DNA from: Prochlorococcus marinus CUG1438
Lineage (GTDB): Bacteria; Cyanobacteriota; Cyanobacteriia; PCC-6307; Cyanobiaceae
DNA: 64,000 bases
Assembly (NCBI GenBank): GCA_017644325.1
Contig: JAEPLS010000001.1
Location: forward strand, 744,001-808,000
Direction: 5' to 3'
A program made the position numbers and the translations under genes. The notes beneath the pieces are model-generated. The model saw only the letters and a program-made list of their open reading frames with translations, was not told the DNA's origin and made no database searches. This document shows, piece after piece, positions 25,108 through 34,895 of the stretch (position 1 is its first letter; every line of letters begins with the position of its first letter).

Positions 25108-27165
25108 TTAGCTGATTTCTGGGTTTGAAAAAGTACCTACGTTGTTTATGGTTTGAGTCAATAATTCATCTCTGTCAGACTGTGACAAGGCTAAATCAAA
25201 CCAAAAGGTTGTTCCAACGCCTAATTCACTAGCCATCCGAATTTCTCCACCATGTTTTTCAATTATCCCTCTCACTATAGATAAACCTAAACCTGTTCCT
25301 TGTTCAGTGTGAACAGCATTCTCTACTCTATAAAAACGGTCAAATATCTTTTCTTGATCTGCTTGTGATATTCCCGAACCAGTATCAGAGATCTCAATTC
25401 TTACTTTTGGTAAGGGTGAAACTAACTCACATTGAGGAGCTCCATGATCTTTTTTACTAGGAGGAAAGGCAGGGCATGAATCTGGCCAAGTGTAAGCTCT
25501 TATCATTAAGTTGCTGTTTTTGGGACTAAATTTCAAACCATTACCGAGCAAATTATCAAAAACTTGTAAAAGTAAATCAAAGTTTCCCAGAATTGAAGGG
25601 ATAGTTTCTTCGATGTCATGAGCTAAAGAAACATTTTTTTCTATTGCATTGAGCTTATAATTTCTTAGAGTTTGTTCAATTGCTTGCTTAATATCCATTT
25701 CTTCTAATTGAACTATTTTACCTGATTCTAATCTTGATAAATCCAATACATCATTTACTAGTCTTGTCAGCCTATCTGTTTCTGAATTTGCTATTCCAAG
25801 AAATTCGAGTTGTTCCTCATTAGATAGCTGATCTTTTAAATCATGTAAGGTCTCTACGTAACTTTTAATGTTAAAAAGTGGTGTCCTTAATTCATGGGAA
25901 ACGTTACTAATAAATCTGTTTTGTGCCGCATTTAATTCTACCTCTCTTGTAAGATCCTGAATTGTGACAGCAATACCTTTTAATTCAACTTTGTTTGTAT
26001 CTAATACTGACTGTAAGACAATTCTTAAAGTTCTAGCGGGTTCTCCTAAGCTAAACCTTAAATCATCTTTCTCCTTTTCTCTATTAAGTATGGATTCTAT
26101 ATTTGTATGTAAGTCATTAGATAAAATTTCGGGTATCTCATTTAAAAAAAATTTTCCTTCAAGAAATCTTCCTTCCCAACGAAATAATCGTTTTGCTGTT
26201 GGATTAGTAAGTACAATTTTCCCTTGAGAATCTAAAAGTATTGCACCATCAGCCATAGTAGCTATTAGTGATTGCTGCTTTATTTGAGCGGCTTTTAGCT
26301 CTTCAATATTTGCTTCGTCATAATTTTCTAATTGAGTAGCCATTCGATTAAATCCGTTTAAAAGCTCTCCCAGATCTCCTGTCATAGGCAAAGAAATTCT
26401 AGATTTAAAGTTTCCTTTTGAAATTTCTCTAACACCTCTTACTAACTCCCTTACTGGCCTTGTAATTGTAAGTGCATTGAATACAGCTCCAAGTATGACT
26501 AAAACCCAAATTGAGATAAAAACTGCAATAGTCACTTCTCTTGTTAAAGCCGCACTGGCTAAAGCTTTCTTATTTGGGGTAACTCCTAAAGCTAGAGTTC
26601 CAAGATATTTACCTTTCCATAGCATCGGTACAAAAACATCTGTAACTTGACCCTGAGGTGTAACGTGCTGCCTGACTAGTGGAAATTGTGGTCTTTTCTT
26701 TAATTCTGATGGTAATTTTAATCTTCTGGTGAGCTGAAACTGACTATCTGAACTTGTAGGAGTTGCACTTATTGGTATTCCAAGTTGCACTATATCTTCG
26801 GCGTCCGTAAAAAATATGTAGCGTAAATTTCGACTTGATCTCCAGAATTTTTCAGCTACATTCGAGATTTCTTTTTTTTGATTATTAGCAACTAATTCTG
26901 TGACGTTTCCCGATAGCAATAATCCAAGATCTCGAGCATATCTTGTATCATTCATTCCAGCATCTCGTTGAATGCTATTTAATGCAAAAAAAGTTATTCC
27001 TGTCATTAAGAGACTTACAACAAGGGTGGCTATTGCTAATAATTTTGTTCTTAAACTAAATCCACTCCACCAAGTAAGTAGTCTATTAATCCAATAATTA
27101 TTGTTGATATTTTCAATATTAATAATTTTATAATCTCTATTTTCTTGATTATTTGTATCGGCCAT
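25108..27165 (-). CDS. nblS: NblS/Hik33-type membrane sensor histidine kinase
   Basis: The 685-residue kinase has a first membrane helix (about 39-62), an extracytoplasmic sensor region, a second helix (212-234), a HAMP domain (235-290), a PAS domain (295-405), the phospho-accepting H424 in SHELRTPLFN, and a C-terminal ATPase domain with the N box, DTGSGI and GTGLGLSIV. This is the layout of cyanobacterial NblS/Hik33/DspA, which responds to high light, nutrient and cold stress. It converges on kaiC with only six bases between stops. Confidence 0.9.
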   Translation of the reverse strand: MADTNNQENRDYKIINIENINNNYWINRLLTWWSGFSLRTKLLAIATLVVSLLMTGITFFALNSIQRDAGMNDTRYARDLGLLLSGNVTELVANNQKKEISNVAEKFWRSSRNLRYIFFTDAEDIVQLGIPISATPTSSDSQFQLTRRLKLPSELKKRPQFPLVRQHVTPQGQVTDVFVPMLWKGKYLGTLALGVTPNKKALASAALTREVTIAVFISIWVLVILGAVFNALTITRPVRELVRGVREISKGNFKSRISLPMTGDLGELLNGFNRMATQLENYDEANIEELKAAQIKQQSLIATMADGAILLDSQGKIVLTNPTAKRLFRWEGRFLEGKFFLNEIPEILSNDLHTNIESILNREKEKDDLRFSLGEPARTLRIVLQSVLDTNKVELKGIAVTIQDLTREVELNAAQNRFISNVSHELRTPLFNIKSYVETLHDLKDQLSNEEQLEFLGIANSETDRLTRLVNDVLDLSRLESGKIVQLEEMDIKQAIEQTLRNYKLNAIEKNVSLAHDIEETIPSILGNFDLLLQVFDNLLGNGLKFSPKNSNLMIRAYTWPDSCPAFPPSKKDHGAPQCELVSPLPKVRIEISDTGSGISQADQEKIFDRFYRVENAVHTEQGTGLGLSIVRGIIEKHGGEIRMASELGVGTTFWFDLALSQSDRDELLTQTINNVGTFSNPEIS

Positions 27166-27169
27166 GGAC

Positions 27170-28501
27170 TTAATTCTCCTTTAAAAAGTTTTTTCTCACT
27201 TGATGACCAATATCATTTCTAAAGTAAATACCATCAAAATTTATTTCTTTTAAATTTTTGTATGCTTTTTCGAAAGCTATATCAAAATCTTTGTCTTGAC
27301 AGACAATGCTTAATACTCTTCCTCCATTAGTCAATAATTCTCCACTTTTACTAAGAGAAGTACCAGAGTCGAAAATTTGACAATCACTTGAGTCAATGTT
27401 TCCTATTTTTATTGGAAAGCCAGTTTTATATTCGTTAGGGTAACCTTCTGAAGTCGCTATTACACAACCACTAACTTTATCGAAAGTATCAATTTTTTCA
27501 TCACCTGTTAAATTTCCCATAGAGCATTTTTCTAGAAGAAATACAAAATTTTTATCCATCAAAGGCATTATTGTTTGGCATTCTGGATCGCCAAATCTAC
27601 AATTATATTCTATAACTTTGGGCCCAGATTCTGTGATCATTAATCCAAAATAAATTACACCTTTATAATCAATATTTTTTCTATTTAGTTCAACTATTGT
27701 AGGTTCTATTATTTCTTTGATAATTCTATCAAGGTAATCTTTTGTTATTAGTGGGGCGGGAGAATAAGCCCCCATGCCCCCAGTATTTGGACCTTTATCA
27801 TTCTCTTCGAGACGTTTGTGATCTTGGGCGGTTGGAAGTAATAGATATCTCTCTCCATCACATAGAGCAAAAACCGAAACTTCTGGACCTTGAATTTTTT
27901 CTTCTAAAACAACCACATTTCCGGAATCACCAAACTTACCATTAAAGATTGATTCTGCTGCTTTACAACATTCATCTTTAGAGTTGGGTATAAAAACACC
28001 TTTACCTGAAGCCAAGCCATCTGCTTTTACTACAAGTGGACTCGGTGATGAATGGATAATTTGTTTGGCCTCTTGTAAAGAATTTACTTTCCAAAATTTT
28101 GCAGTTGGAATATTCGCGTCTTTCATAAATTCTTTTGCCCAAGACTTGCTGTATTCCAATTTTGCTCCATTTTTCCCAGGACCAAAAACTTTGAAGTCTT
28201 TTTTGCGGAGAAAATCGGCTAATCCATTCGCTAACGGGATTTCTGGTCCTATTATTATTAAATCTATCTTTAAAAATTCAAGCTTTTGAACTAATTCATC
28301 TTTATTGTTTATATCAAATTTTATTCTTTCACATTTGTTAATTCTTTCTGATCCAGCATTGCCGGGAATTAAATAAACTTTATTGACTAATTCATTTTTT
28401 TGAATAGCCCAAGCTAAAGAATTTTCTCTCCCGCCATTACCAATAATTAAAATATTTTCTAATCTAATTAAGTTCTTAGAGCTTGTTGTATTGATACTCA
28501 T
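27170..28501 (-). CDS. purD: phosphoribosylamine--glycine ligase
   Basis: PurD joins glycine to phosphoribosylamine in the second step of purine synthesis. The N-terminal loop IIGNGGRENSLAWAIQ, the ATP-grasp segment PLVVKADGLASGKGV and GGMGAYSPAPL near residue 240 are all visible. The 443 residues are slightly longer than E. coli PurD (429), mainly at the N-terminus. It is four bases upstream of nblS, with which it probably shares a transcript, and is divergent from purC across 136 bases. Confidence 0.95.
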   Translation of the reverse strand: MSINTTSSKNLIRLENILIIGNGGRENSLAWAIQKNELVNKVYLIPGNAGSERINKCERIKFDINNKDELVQKLEFLKIDLIIIGPEIPLANGLADFLRKKDFKVFGPGKNGAKLEYSKSWAKEFMKDANIPTAKFWKVNSLQEAKQIIHSSPSPLVVKADGLASGKGVFIPNSKDECCKAAESIFNGKFGDSGNVVVLEEKIQGPEVSVFALCDGERYLLLPTAQDHKRLEENDKGPNTGGMGAYSPAPLITKDYLDRIIKEIIEPTIVELNRKNIDYKGVIYFGLMITESGPKVIEYNCRFGDPECQTIMPLMDKNFVFLLEKCSMGNLTGDEKIDTFDKVSGCVIATSEGYPNEYKTGFPIKIGNIDSSDCQIFDSGTSLSKSGELLTNGGRVLSIVCQDKDFDIAFEKAYKNLKEINFDGIYFRNDIGHQVRKNFLKEN

Positions 28502-28637
28502 AAAATTTGTTTTTTAGGGGTTATGAGGTTTCGATGAATAATCAGGTAAGATGAAATTAACTATTTAGAAAAGTCGATCTCTATCTAATATGTTAATTAC
28601 AAATTTTACTTTTAGTTATCAATTGAGGTCTTAAATA

Positions 28638-29366
28638 ATGAATAAAAAATATGAGTTAATTTATGAAGGTAAAGCAAAAAAAGTTTTTTCTTATGATCAT
28701 GCAGATAAAGTAATAATTGAATTTAAAGATGATGCTACAGCTTTTAATTCATTAAAAAAAGCAAAATTCGAAGGTAAGGGAAAACTTAATTGCCTAATAA
28801 GTGCAAGAATTTTTGAACTTCTTATGAAGAATAATATTCCTACTCATTTTATTGAGCTCAAAAATGAAAATACTATGATTGCTAAAAAAATTAAGGTGAT
28901 CCCCTTAGAAATTGTTCTGAGAAATATTGCTTATGGTTCCTTATGTAAACAAACGAATATAAAACCTGCAACTATCTTAGAAAAACCATTAATTGATATT
29001 TATCTTAAAAATGATGAACTTAATGATCCGCTTATTACAAAAGATAGAATTGAATTAATGAAGATAATAAGTTCTAAAGATTTGGAATCAATAATAGATT
29101 TAACCATAAAAATTAATGGAATCCTGAAAAGTTTTTTTAAAAATATTAAGCTTCAACTTGTAGATTTTAAATTGGAATTTGGCTTTGATCTTAAGAATAA
29201 TTTACTTCTAGGGGATGAAATAAGTCCTGACAATTGTAGATTATGGGATCTTAATCAGAAAAATGATACAATTGTAAGTCTAGACAAGGACAGATTTAGA
29301 AATGATTTAGGTGGCCTAATTGATGCTTATAGTGAAATTAACAGAAGAATAAACGAATTCATTTAA
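28638..29366 (+). CDS. purC: SAICAR synthase
   Basis: PurC condenses CAIR with aspartate in purine synthesis. Key motifs are YEGKAKKVF (nucleotide-binding loop), PLEIVLRNIAYGSL and the aspartate/metal region 'LGDEISPDNCRLWD'. The 242 residues match the family. It opens the envelope gene run with bamA 21 bases downstream, and shares a divergent promoter region with purD. Confidence 0.95.
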   Translation: MNKKYELIYEGKAKKVFSYDHADKVIIEFKDDATAFNSLKKAKFEGKGKLNCLISARIFELLMKNNIPTHFIELKNENTMIAKKIKVIPLEIVLRNIAYGSLCKQTNIKPATILEKPLIDIYLKNDELNDPLITKDRIELMKIISSKDLESIIDLTIKINGILKSFFKNIKLQLVDFKLEFGFDLKNNLLLGDEISPDNCRLWDLNQKNDTIVSLDKDRFRNDLGGLIDAYSEINRRINEFI

Positions 29367-29387
29367 TTCAATGAATATTTTTTTACC

Positions 29388-31544
29388 ATGATTAAAAATA
29401 CTATGCAAAAACATTTTTTAAAATTTAGAAAAGTTTTTACAAATATTGCTTTCCCCCCTTTGATTTTGATATCAAATAATTCAGTACTTAGTTCTGATTT
29501 TTTACCAAATGACTTAGATCAATCAATTTCAACCCTAGAAATTAATCAAATTAATGATGATTTATTTGAAAGGTTTGATTTTAAAAAAGAGCAAAATTTC
29601 TTGATTGCAGAAAATGAGAACAATATTAGGGAGGAGGGTGCTCTTATTTCAGAAATAATTATTAAAGGTTGGGAAAATCATCCTGAGGGGAGAAAACTTG
29701 AATTAGCTGCATATGATTCCATGAGTATTAAACCAGGAAGTGTTGTTGATAATCGAACTCTAAATCAAAACCTTAATGCAATATATGCTAGCGGTTGGTT
29801 TTCCGGAGTTAAAATAAATTCTCAAGATGGGCCTCTAGGATTGAGGTTAATTATAAATGTAGTGCCCAATCCAATTTTGAAAAAAGTTGAACTGAAACCA
29901 GAAAATTCAGTAATTTCTAATTCATATGTAGATGACCTTTTTAAAAATTTTTATGGCACAACTCTTAACCTAAATGAGTTGCAAAATAAAATAGAAATAA
30001 TAAAAAAGCGTTATGAAAGTGAAGGTTATTCTTTAGCTAGAATAAATGGCCCAGATCGAATATATGAAAACGGTATAGTAACATTAAATGTTTCAGAAGG
30101 GATCATATCTGATTTAAAGTTAAGATTCCCTGGATCTGATGGTGAATCTATTATTGATGGGAAACCTCGAAAAGGAAAAACAAAAGACTGGGTTATAAAA
30201 AGACAGTTAAAAACTCAGCCCGGCACAATATTTAATAGAAAAATTTTAGAAGCTGATATCAACCGCTTATACTCAACATCCCTATTTGATGATGTTAAGG
30301 TATCTCTTGGTCCTGACAATTTAAATCCTGGACAAGTCATAATTTTTCTAGATTTGACCGAGCAAAGAACAGGATCATTGACAGGTGGTCTTGGCTATAG
30401 CACGGGCGCAGGAATTTTTGCAACAATTGGTTTGCAGGAAACTAATACACTTGGAAGAGCTTGGTCTACAAAATTCAACCTGAATTTTGGAGAATATTCA
30501 ACCACTTATAATTTTTCTTTATCTGATCCCTGGATTAAAGGAGATAAATATAAAACTGCTTTTAGAACGAATATTTTTCTAAGTAGGGATTATCCACAAG
30601 AATTTAAAAGTGAAGAGAATGGTCGTATATACGCCGTAAATGATACAACAACTTCAACAGCTGATACTTTTTCATCAGTAGTTTTAGAAAAAACAGGAGG
30701 TGGATTTTCTTTCTCAAGGCCTCTTAATGGAGGGGATCCATTTAAGGTCGCTAAATGGAGAGTTCTTGCAGGTATGAATTTTAAGAAAGTTGAGATGATT
30801 GATGGTGATGGGAACAAAAAACCCTATGGTGATATGACACCAACAACAGGCAATGTAAGCGATATTATCTGTCTTGGATTCAATCCAAATGATGGGTCAT
30901 GCCCTGAAGAAAATACATTAGTGAGTGTTATTGCAAGTACATCTAGAAATAATTTGAATAATACTGTAAATCCAACTTCAGGAAATAAATTAACCTTTGG
31001 TACTGAACAGTTTGTCTCAGTCGGCGACAAATCTCCAACATTTAATAGAATGAGAGCCTCATATTCGTTTTTTATACCAACAAGACTGATTAATTTTACT
31101 AAAGCATGTAGGTCTAGTAATACTTCTAGTGGAAATAGTGAAGATTGTCCTCAAACTATTGGTATTCAATTGACAACCGGAACTATTGTAGGGGATTTGC
31201 CTCCTTATGAAGCATTTTGTTTGGGAGGAACTTCATCTGTTAGAGGATGGGGATCCTGTGACTTAGCGGTAAGTAAAAGTTATGTTGAAGGTACGGCAGA
31301 ATATAGATTCCCTGTTTGGAGAATGATAACAGGAGCTTTATTCGTTGATGCCGGAAGTGATTTAGGCTCTCAAAAGGATGTTCCAGGAAAACCGGGTAAA
31401 TTATTGCAAAAATCAGGTTCTGGTTTTTCACTGGGAGGGTCAGTTGGAGTGAAAACCCCAATTGGTCCATTAAGGTTAGATGTTGCTAGTAAGGATCTAA
31501 GTGGAGATTGGAGATATACTCTTGGAGTGGGATGGAAGTTTTAA
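29388..31544 (+). CDS. bamA: BamA/Omp85 outer-membrane assembly protein
   Basis: The 718-residue protein has a signal-like N-terminus (about 1-38), an Asn/Asp-rich linker, POTRA domains (about 85-330; e.g. RTLNQNLNAIYASGWFSGVKI) and a C-terminal 16-strand barrel with the lid-loop motif VRGW in SSVRGWGSCD. The last residues (YTLGVGWKF, aromatic end) form the beta signal. It inserts barrel proteins in the outer membrane. The cyanobacterial form has fewer POTRA domains than E. coli BamA. A second ATG at 29403 is an alternative start. lpxC begins on the very next base. Confidence 0.92.
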   Translation: MIKNTMQKHFLKFRKVFTNIAFPPLILISNNSVLSSDFLPNDLDQSISTLEINQINDDLFERFDFKKEQNFLIAENENNIREEGALISEIIIKGWENHPEGRKLELAAYDSMSIKPGSVVDNRTLNQNLNAIYASGWFSGVKINSQDGPLGLRLIINVVPNPILKKVELKPENSVISNSYVDDLFKNFYGTTLNLNELQNKIEIIKKRYESEGYSLARINGPDRIYENGIVTLNVSEGIISDLKLRFPGSDGESIIDGKPRKGKTKDWVIKRQLKTQPGTIFNRKILEADINRLYSTSLFDDVKVSLGPDNLNPGQVIIFLDLTEQRTGSLTGGLGYSTGAGIFATIGLQETNTLGRAWSTKFNLNFGEYSTTYNFSLSDPWIKGDKYKTAFRTNIFLSRDYPQEFKSEENGRIYAVNDTTTSTADTFSSVVLEKTGGGFSFSRPLNGGDPFKVAKWRVLAGMNFKKVEMIDGDGNKKPYGDMTPTTGNVSDIICLGFNPNDGSCPEENTLVSVIASTSRNNLNNTVNPTSGNKLTFGTEQFVSVGDKSPTFNRMRASYSFFIPTRLINFTKACRSSNTSSGNSEDCPQTIGIQLTTGTIVGDLPPYEAFCLGGTSSVRGWGSCDLAVSKSYVEGTAEYRFPVWRMITGALFVDAGSDLGSQKDVPGKPGKLLQKSGSGFSLGGSVGVKTPIGPLRLDVASKDLSGDWRYTLGVGWKF

Positions 31545-32381
31545 GTGTTTTCTTGGCCTACTAATTACGATTATTGTTATACCTTGGCTGGTGTTATATC
31601 CAGAGAAGGAATAGGTCTTCATAGTGGAGAAACAACAAGATTAACAATTTCTCCTTACGAAAAAGAAGGATTTTATGTTTCTTTCAGGGATAAACCCAAC
31701 CAAATCTTTAAGCTAACTCAAGATTTAATAGGTAGTACGATGCTTTGTACTGCAGTTAAATTAGGAGGTCGAAATTTGTATACTATTGAGCATTTATTAT
31801 CTTCAATGGCTGGTTGTGGCCTAAGTTATATACATATTGAGGTTGATGGAAAAGAGATCCCGCTTTTGGATGGTTCTGCAATTCAGTGGGTTAAAGAGTT
31901 TGAAGAAGTAGGGATAAAAAAGGCGCCCAAACCAGATAATTTTTTTAGAGAGATTAATAAATCAATAATCATAAATAAAGAAACCTCAGTGATTTCTGCA
32001 ACTCCCTCTAATAAGACTACAATTATATCCACAATAAATTTCACCTATAAAGCAATTGGAACTCAAACTTTTGTAATTGATTTAAATCCAAAAAGTTTTG
32101 TTGAAATGATTGCTCCAGCAAGAACATTCGGTTTTAAGGATAAGTTTCAAGAGTTAAGTGAACTGGGCTTAATAAAGGGGGGAAGTTTGGAAAATGCTAT
32201 TGTTTGTGACGGTGATGGATGGGTTAATCCTCCATTAAGATTTGATAATGAACCAATAAGACATAAAATTTTGGACCTTATTGGGGACTTGGCTTTGGTA
32301 GGGTTACCAAAGGCTCAAATTTTAGTTTACAAAGGATCGCATTCTTTAAATTCTTTATTGGCCTCATCGCTTAAAAATTAA
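31545..32381 (+). CDS. lpxC: UDP-3-O-acyl-N-acetylglucosamine deacetylase
   Basis: LpxC catalyses the committed, zinc-dependent step of lipid A synthesis. The zinc ligands and catalytic residues are present: E82-H83 in [12 protein letters not shown]240 and D244 in [11 protein letters not shown], and H266 in GSHSLN. At 278 residues it is slightly short compared with E. coli (305). The start is GTG and follows the bamA stop with no gap, suggesting coupling of outer-membrane protein and lipid assembly. Confidence 0.94.
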   Translation: MFSWPTNYDYCYTLAGVISREGIGLHSGETTRLTISPYEKEGFYVSFRDKPNQIFKLTQDLIGSTMLCTAVKLGGRNLYTIEHLLSSMAGCGLSYIHIEVDGKEIPLLDGSAIQWVKEFEEVGIKKAPKPDNFFREINKSIIINKETSVISATPSNKTTIISTINFTYKAIGTQTFVIDLNPKSFVEMIAPARTFGFKDKFQELSELGLIKGGSLENAIVCDGDGWVNPPLRFDNEPIRHKILDLIGDLALVGLPKAQILVYKGSHSLNSLLASSLKN

Positions 32382-32398
32382 CTTTATCTTTAATCGTT

Positions 32399-32857
32399 TT
32401 GGAAAAGCAATTTACCAGTGATAATAATCAACTCTCCTCCGAGAAAATACTAGGTTTATTACCTCACAGATACCCCTTTGCTCTTGTGGATAAAGTTATT
32501 GAGCATATTCCTGGGGAGCGGGCGATTGCAATAAAAAATGTGACTATAAATGAACCGCAATTTCAGGGACACTTTCCTGAGAGGCCATTAATGCCCGGAG
32601 TTCTCATTGTTGAATCAATGGCCCAGGTTGGGGGACTAATAGTAACTCAAATGCCAGATCTCCCTAAAGGTCTATTTGTCTTTGCGGGAATCAATAACGT
32701 TAAATTCAGAAAACCTGTTGTTCCTGGGGATCAATTAATAATTACTTGTGAATTATTAAGCATTAAAAGAAAAAGATTTGGCAAGGTGAAAGGAGAGGCA
32801 CACGTCGATGGGAAGTTGGCTTGTGCCGGAGAATTAATGTTTTCGTTGGTTGATTAG
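32399..32857 (+). CDS. fabZ: 3-hydroxyacyl-ACP dehydratase
   Basis: FabZ dehydrates 3-hydroxyacyl-ACP in fatty-acid elongation and competes with LpxA for the same acyl donor. The hot-dog fold carries [14 protein letters not shown] and [20 protein letters not shown], with the catalytic H58 and E72. The protein is 152 residues. The start is TTG; the GAAAAG-type sequence upstream is weak. It lies between lpxC and lpxA as in other Gram-negative bacteria. Confidence 0.95.
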   Translation: MEKQFTSDNNQLSSEKILGLLPHRYPFALVDKVIEHIPGERAIAIKNVTINEPQFQGHFPERPLMPGVLIVESMAQVGGLIVTQMPDLPKGLFVFAGINNVKFRKPVVPGDQLIITCELLSIKRKRFGKVKGEAHVDGKLACAGELMFSLVD

Positions 32858-32861
32858 CAAT

Positions 32862-33704
32862 ATGAAGAATAAAAAAAATGAATTTGGCTCAGCTTATGAA
32901 GGTGTAAATGTACACCCAACAGCTTTTGTTGATGCAAATGCCGAATTGCATGAAGGAGTCATTATTTCTCAAGGAGCTATTGTCGGCCCTGATGTGACTA
33001 TTGGGGAAGGAACCGAAATAGGGCCTAATGCTGTAATTACCGGAAGAACCAAAATTGGCAAAAATAATAAAGTTTTCCCAAACGTTTTCATAGGCCTTGA
33101 TCCCCAAGATCTTAAATATAAAGGTGCCGCAACAGAAGTAATTATTGGAGATAATAATACTTTTAGAGAATGTGTAACCATTAATAAGGCAACTAATGAA
33201 GGAGAAAAAACTATTATTGGCAATAATAATTTATTAATGGCTTACTCCCATATTGGCCATAATTGTGAACTTGGTGACGGGATAGTTTTATCAAATAGTG
33301 TTCAAGTTGCAGGTCATGTAAAAGTTGAAGATAAAGCTATTATTGGAGGCTGCTTAGGTATACATCAATTTGTGCATGTTGGATATTTAGCGATGATCGG
33401 AGGAATGACTAGAGTAGATAGAGACGTTCCTCCTTTTTGCATAGCTGAAGGACATCCCGGAAGATTGAGAGGTTTGAATAGGATCGGAATTAAGAGAAGT
33501 GGTTTGATGGAAAATAAGGACTTTGATTTGAAACTTTTGCAAAGTACTTGGAATCTTATATTTAAATCTGATGATTCTATTTCGAATTCATTAGAAAAAG
33601 CGTTCAAAGGAGAATTAGATCTTTCATCTTCAAAATTATGCAGTTTTTTAAAAAAATCTATATCTAAGGAAAGGCGAGGACCAATGCCTCATGTTAATTT
33701 ATGA
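32862..33704 (+). CDS. lpxA: UDP-N-acetylglucosamine acyltransferase
   Basis: LpxA transfers an R-3-hydroxyacyl chain to UDP-GlcNAc, the first lipid A step. The left-handed beta-helix hexapeptide repeats run over about residues 10-190, with the catalytic His in AYSHIGHNCELGDG and a C-terminal helical domain (about 195-280) after GHPGRLRGLN. With the ATG at 32862 it has 280 residues; a TTG at 32850 inside fabZ is also in frame. Its last codons overlap the lpxB ATG (ATGA). The family is homotrimeric in the cytoplasm. Confidence 0.95.
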   Translation: MKNKKNEFGSAYEGVNVHPTAFVDANAELHEGVIISQGAIVGPDVTIGEGTEIGPNAVITGRTKIGKNNKVFPNVFIGLDPQDLKYKGAATEVIIGDNNTFRECVTINKATNEGEKTIIGNNNLLMAYSHIGHNCELGDGIVLSNSVQVAGHVKVEDKAIIGGCLGIHQFVHVGYLAMIGGMTRVDRDVPPFCIAEGHPGRLRGLNRIGIKRSGLMENKDFDLKLLQSTWNLIFKSDDSISNSLEKAFKGELDLSSSKLCSFLKKSISKERRGPMPHVNL

Positions 33705-34879
33705 GAAAAAAGATATTTATAAGTACTGGAGAAGTATCTGGAGATTTGCACGGGAGTTTTTTAACAAAAGCATTATTTGATGAAGCGAAAAAAAAGTCAA
33801 TAGATTTAGAAATTTGCGGATTAGGTGGTGAAAGGATGAGGAAAGAAGGTGTGAAAATTCTTCAAGATACTACATCAATTAGTGCAATAGGAATTTGGGA
33901 GGCTTTACCTCTTATTCTTCCAACAATAAGAATTCAAAGAAGATTTTATAAATTACTAAAAAAATACCCTCCAGATTGCTTAATTCTGATTGACTATATG
34001 GGTCCCAATATTAATATTGGGACTAAATTAAAAAGATCGAGAAATAATATTCCAATTTACTACTATATAGCTCCTCAGGAATGGGCTTGGAGAGTTGGTA
34101 ATAATAGCACTACAAATTTAATTAATTTTTCTGATAAAATTTTTGCGATTTTTAAGCAGGAAGCAAACTTTTATAAAAGGAGAGGTGGAAATGTTTCTTG
34201 GGTTGGACACCCAATGATTGATTTAACGAAAAAATTGCCTTCGAAGAAGGACTCTAGAACAATTCTAAAACTTAGAGAAAATCAGAATATCTTACTTTTA
34301 ATGCCCGCATCAAGACCACAAGAGTTGAAATATGTATTACCCACCTTCTTGAAAACTGCAAAAAAATTACAATTAAGATATCCAAGTCTTATTGTCTATA
34401 TTCCATCATGTAGGAGGAATTTTGATGAGCAATTTAGAAAGGGTTTAGAAAAGTATGAAATTAAAGGGAAGGTTATTTCTCAACAAGATGATGCTGAATT
34501 AATTCCTTATATTTATTCATTAGCAAAACTAGCTTTATGTAAATCAGGCACAGTTAATATGGAATTGGCTTTATATGGGATACCACAGATTATTGGATAT
34601 AAAGTAAGTAGAGTTACTGCTTTTATTGCAAAAAGAATTCTCAATTTTAAAGTAAGATTTATTTCTCCTGTAAATCTTTTGATGAAAAAATTTATCATAC
34701 CTGAGTTTGTTCAGAAGAATTTTATTGAAGAAAAAATTTTTTATAAAGCTTGTAGGCTTCTGGATCTGACATCAGAAAAAGCAAAAATTAAAAAAGGTTA
34801 TACCCTTCTTAAAAAAGAATTAGGAGAGGAAGGAGTAGTTGATAGAGCCGCGAAAGAAATCATTAATTCCATTATTTGA
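33701..34879 (+). CDS. lpxB: lipid-A-disaccharide synthase
   Basis: LpxB, a GT19 glycosyltransferase, joins UDP-2,3-diacyl-GlcN and lipid X at the inner membrane. The frame shows STGEVSGDLHGSFL at the N-terminus, YYIAPQEWAW, and LALCKSGTVNMELALYGIPQ near 285, the donor-binding site. The 392 residues are typical. It overlaps lpxA by four bases, so translation is coupled. Confidence 0.95.
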   Translation: MRKKIFISTGEVSGDLHGSFLTKALFDEAKKKSIDLEICGLGGERMRKEGVKILQDTTSISAIGIWEALPLILPTIRIQRRFYKLLKKYPPDCLILIDYMGPNINIGTKLKRSRNNIPIYYYIAPQEWAWRVGNNSTTNLINFSDKIFAIFKQEANFYKRRGGNVSWVGHPMIDLTKKLPSKKDSRTILKLRENQNILLLMPASRPQELKYVLPTFLKTAKKLQLRYPSLIVYIPSCRRNFDEQFRKGLEKYEIKGKVISQQDDAELIPYIYSLAKLALCKSGTVNMELALYGIPQIIGYKVSRVTAFIAKRILNFKVRFISPVNLLMKKFIIPEFVQKNFIEEKIFYKACRLLDLTSEKAKIKKGYTLLKKELGEEGVVDRAAKEIINSII

Positions 34880-34895
34880 ACTTTATAATAAAAAA

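Noticed and set aside
30590-30817. minus-strand frame inside bamA
   Set aside because: It mirrors the coding strand of a clear gene and has no start signal or recognisable domain; the same holds for the other antisense frames within known genes.
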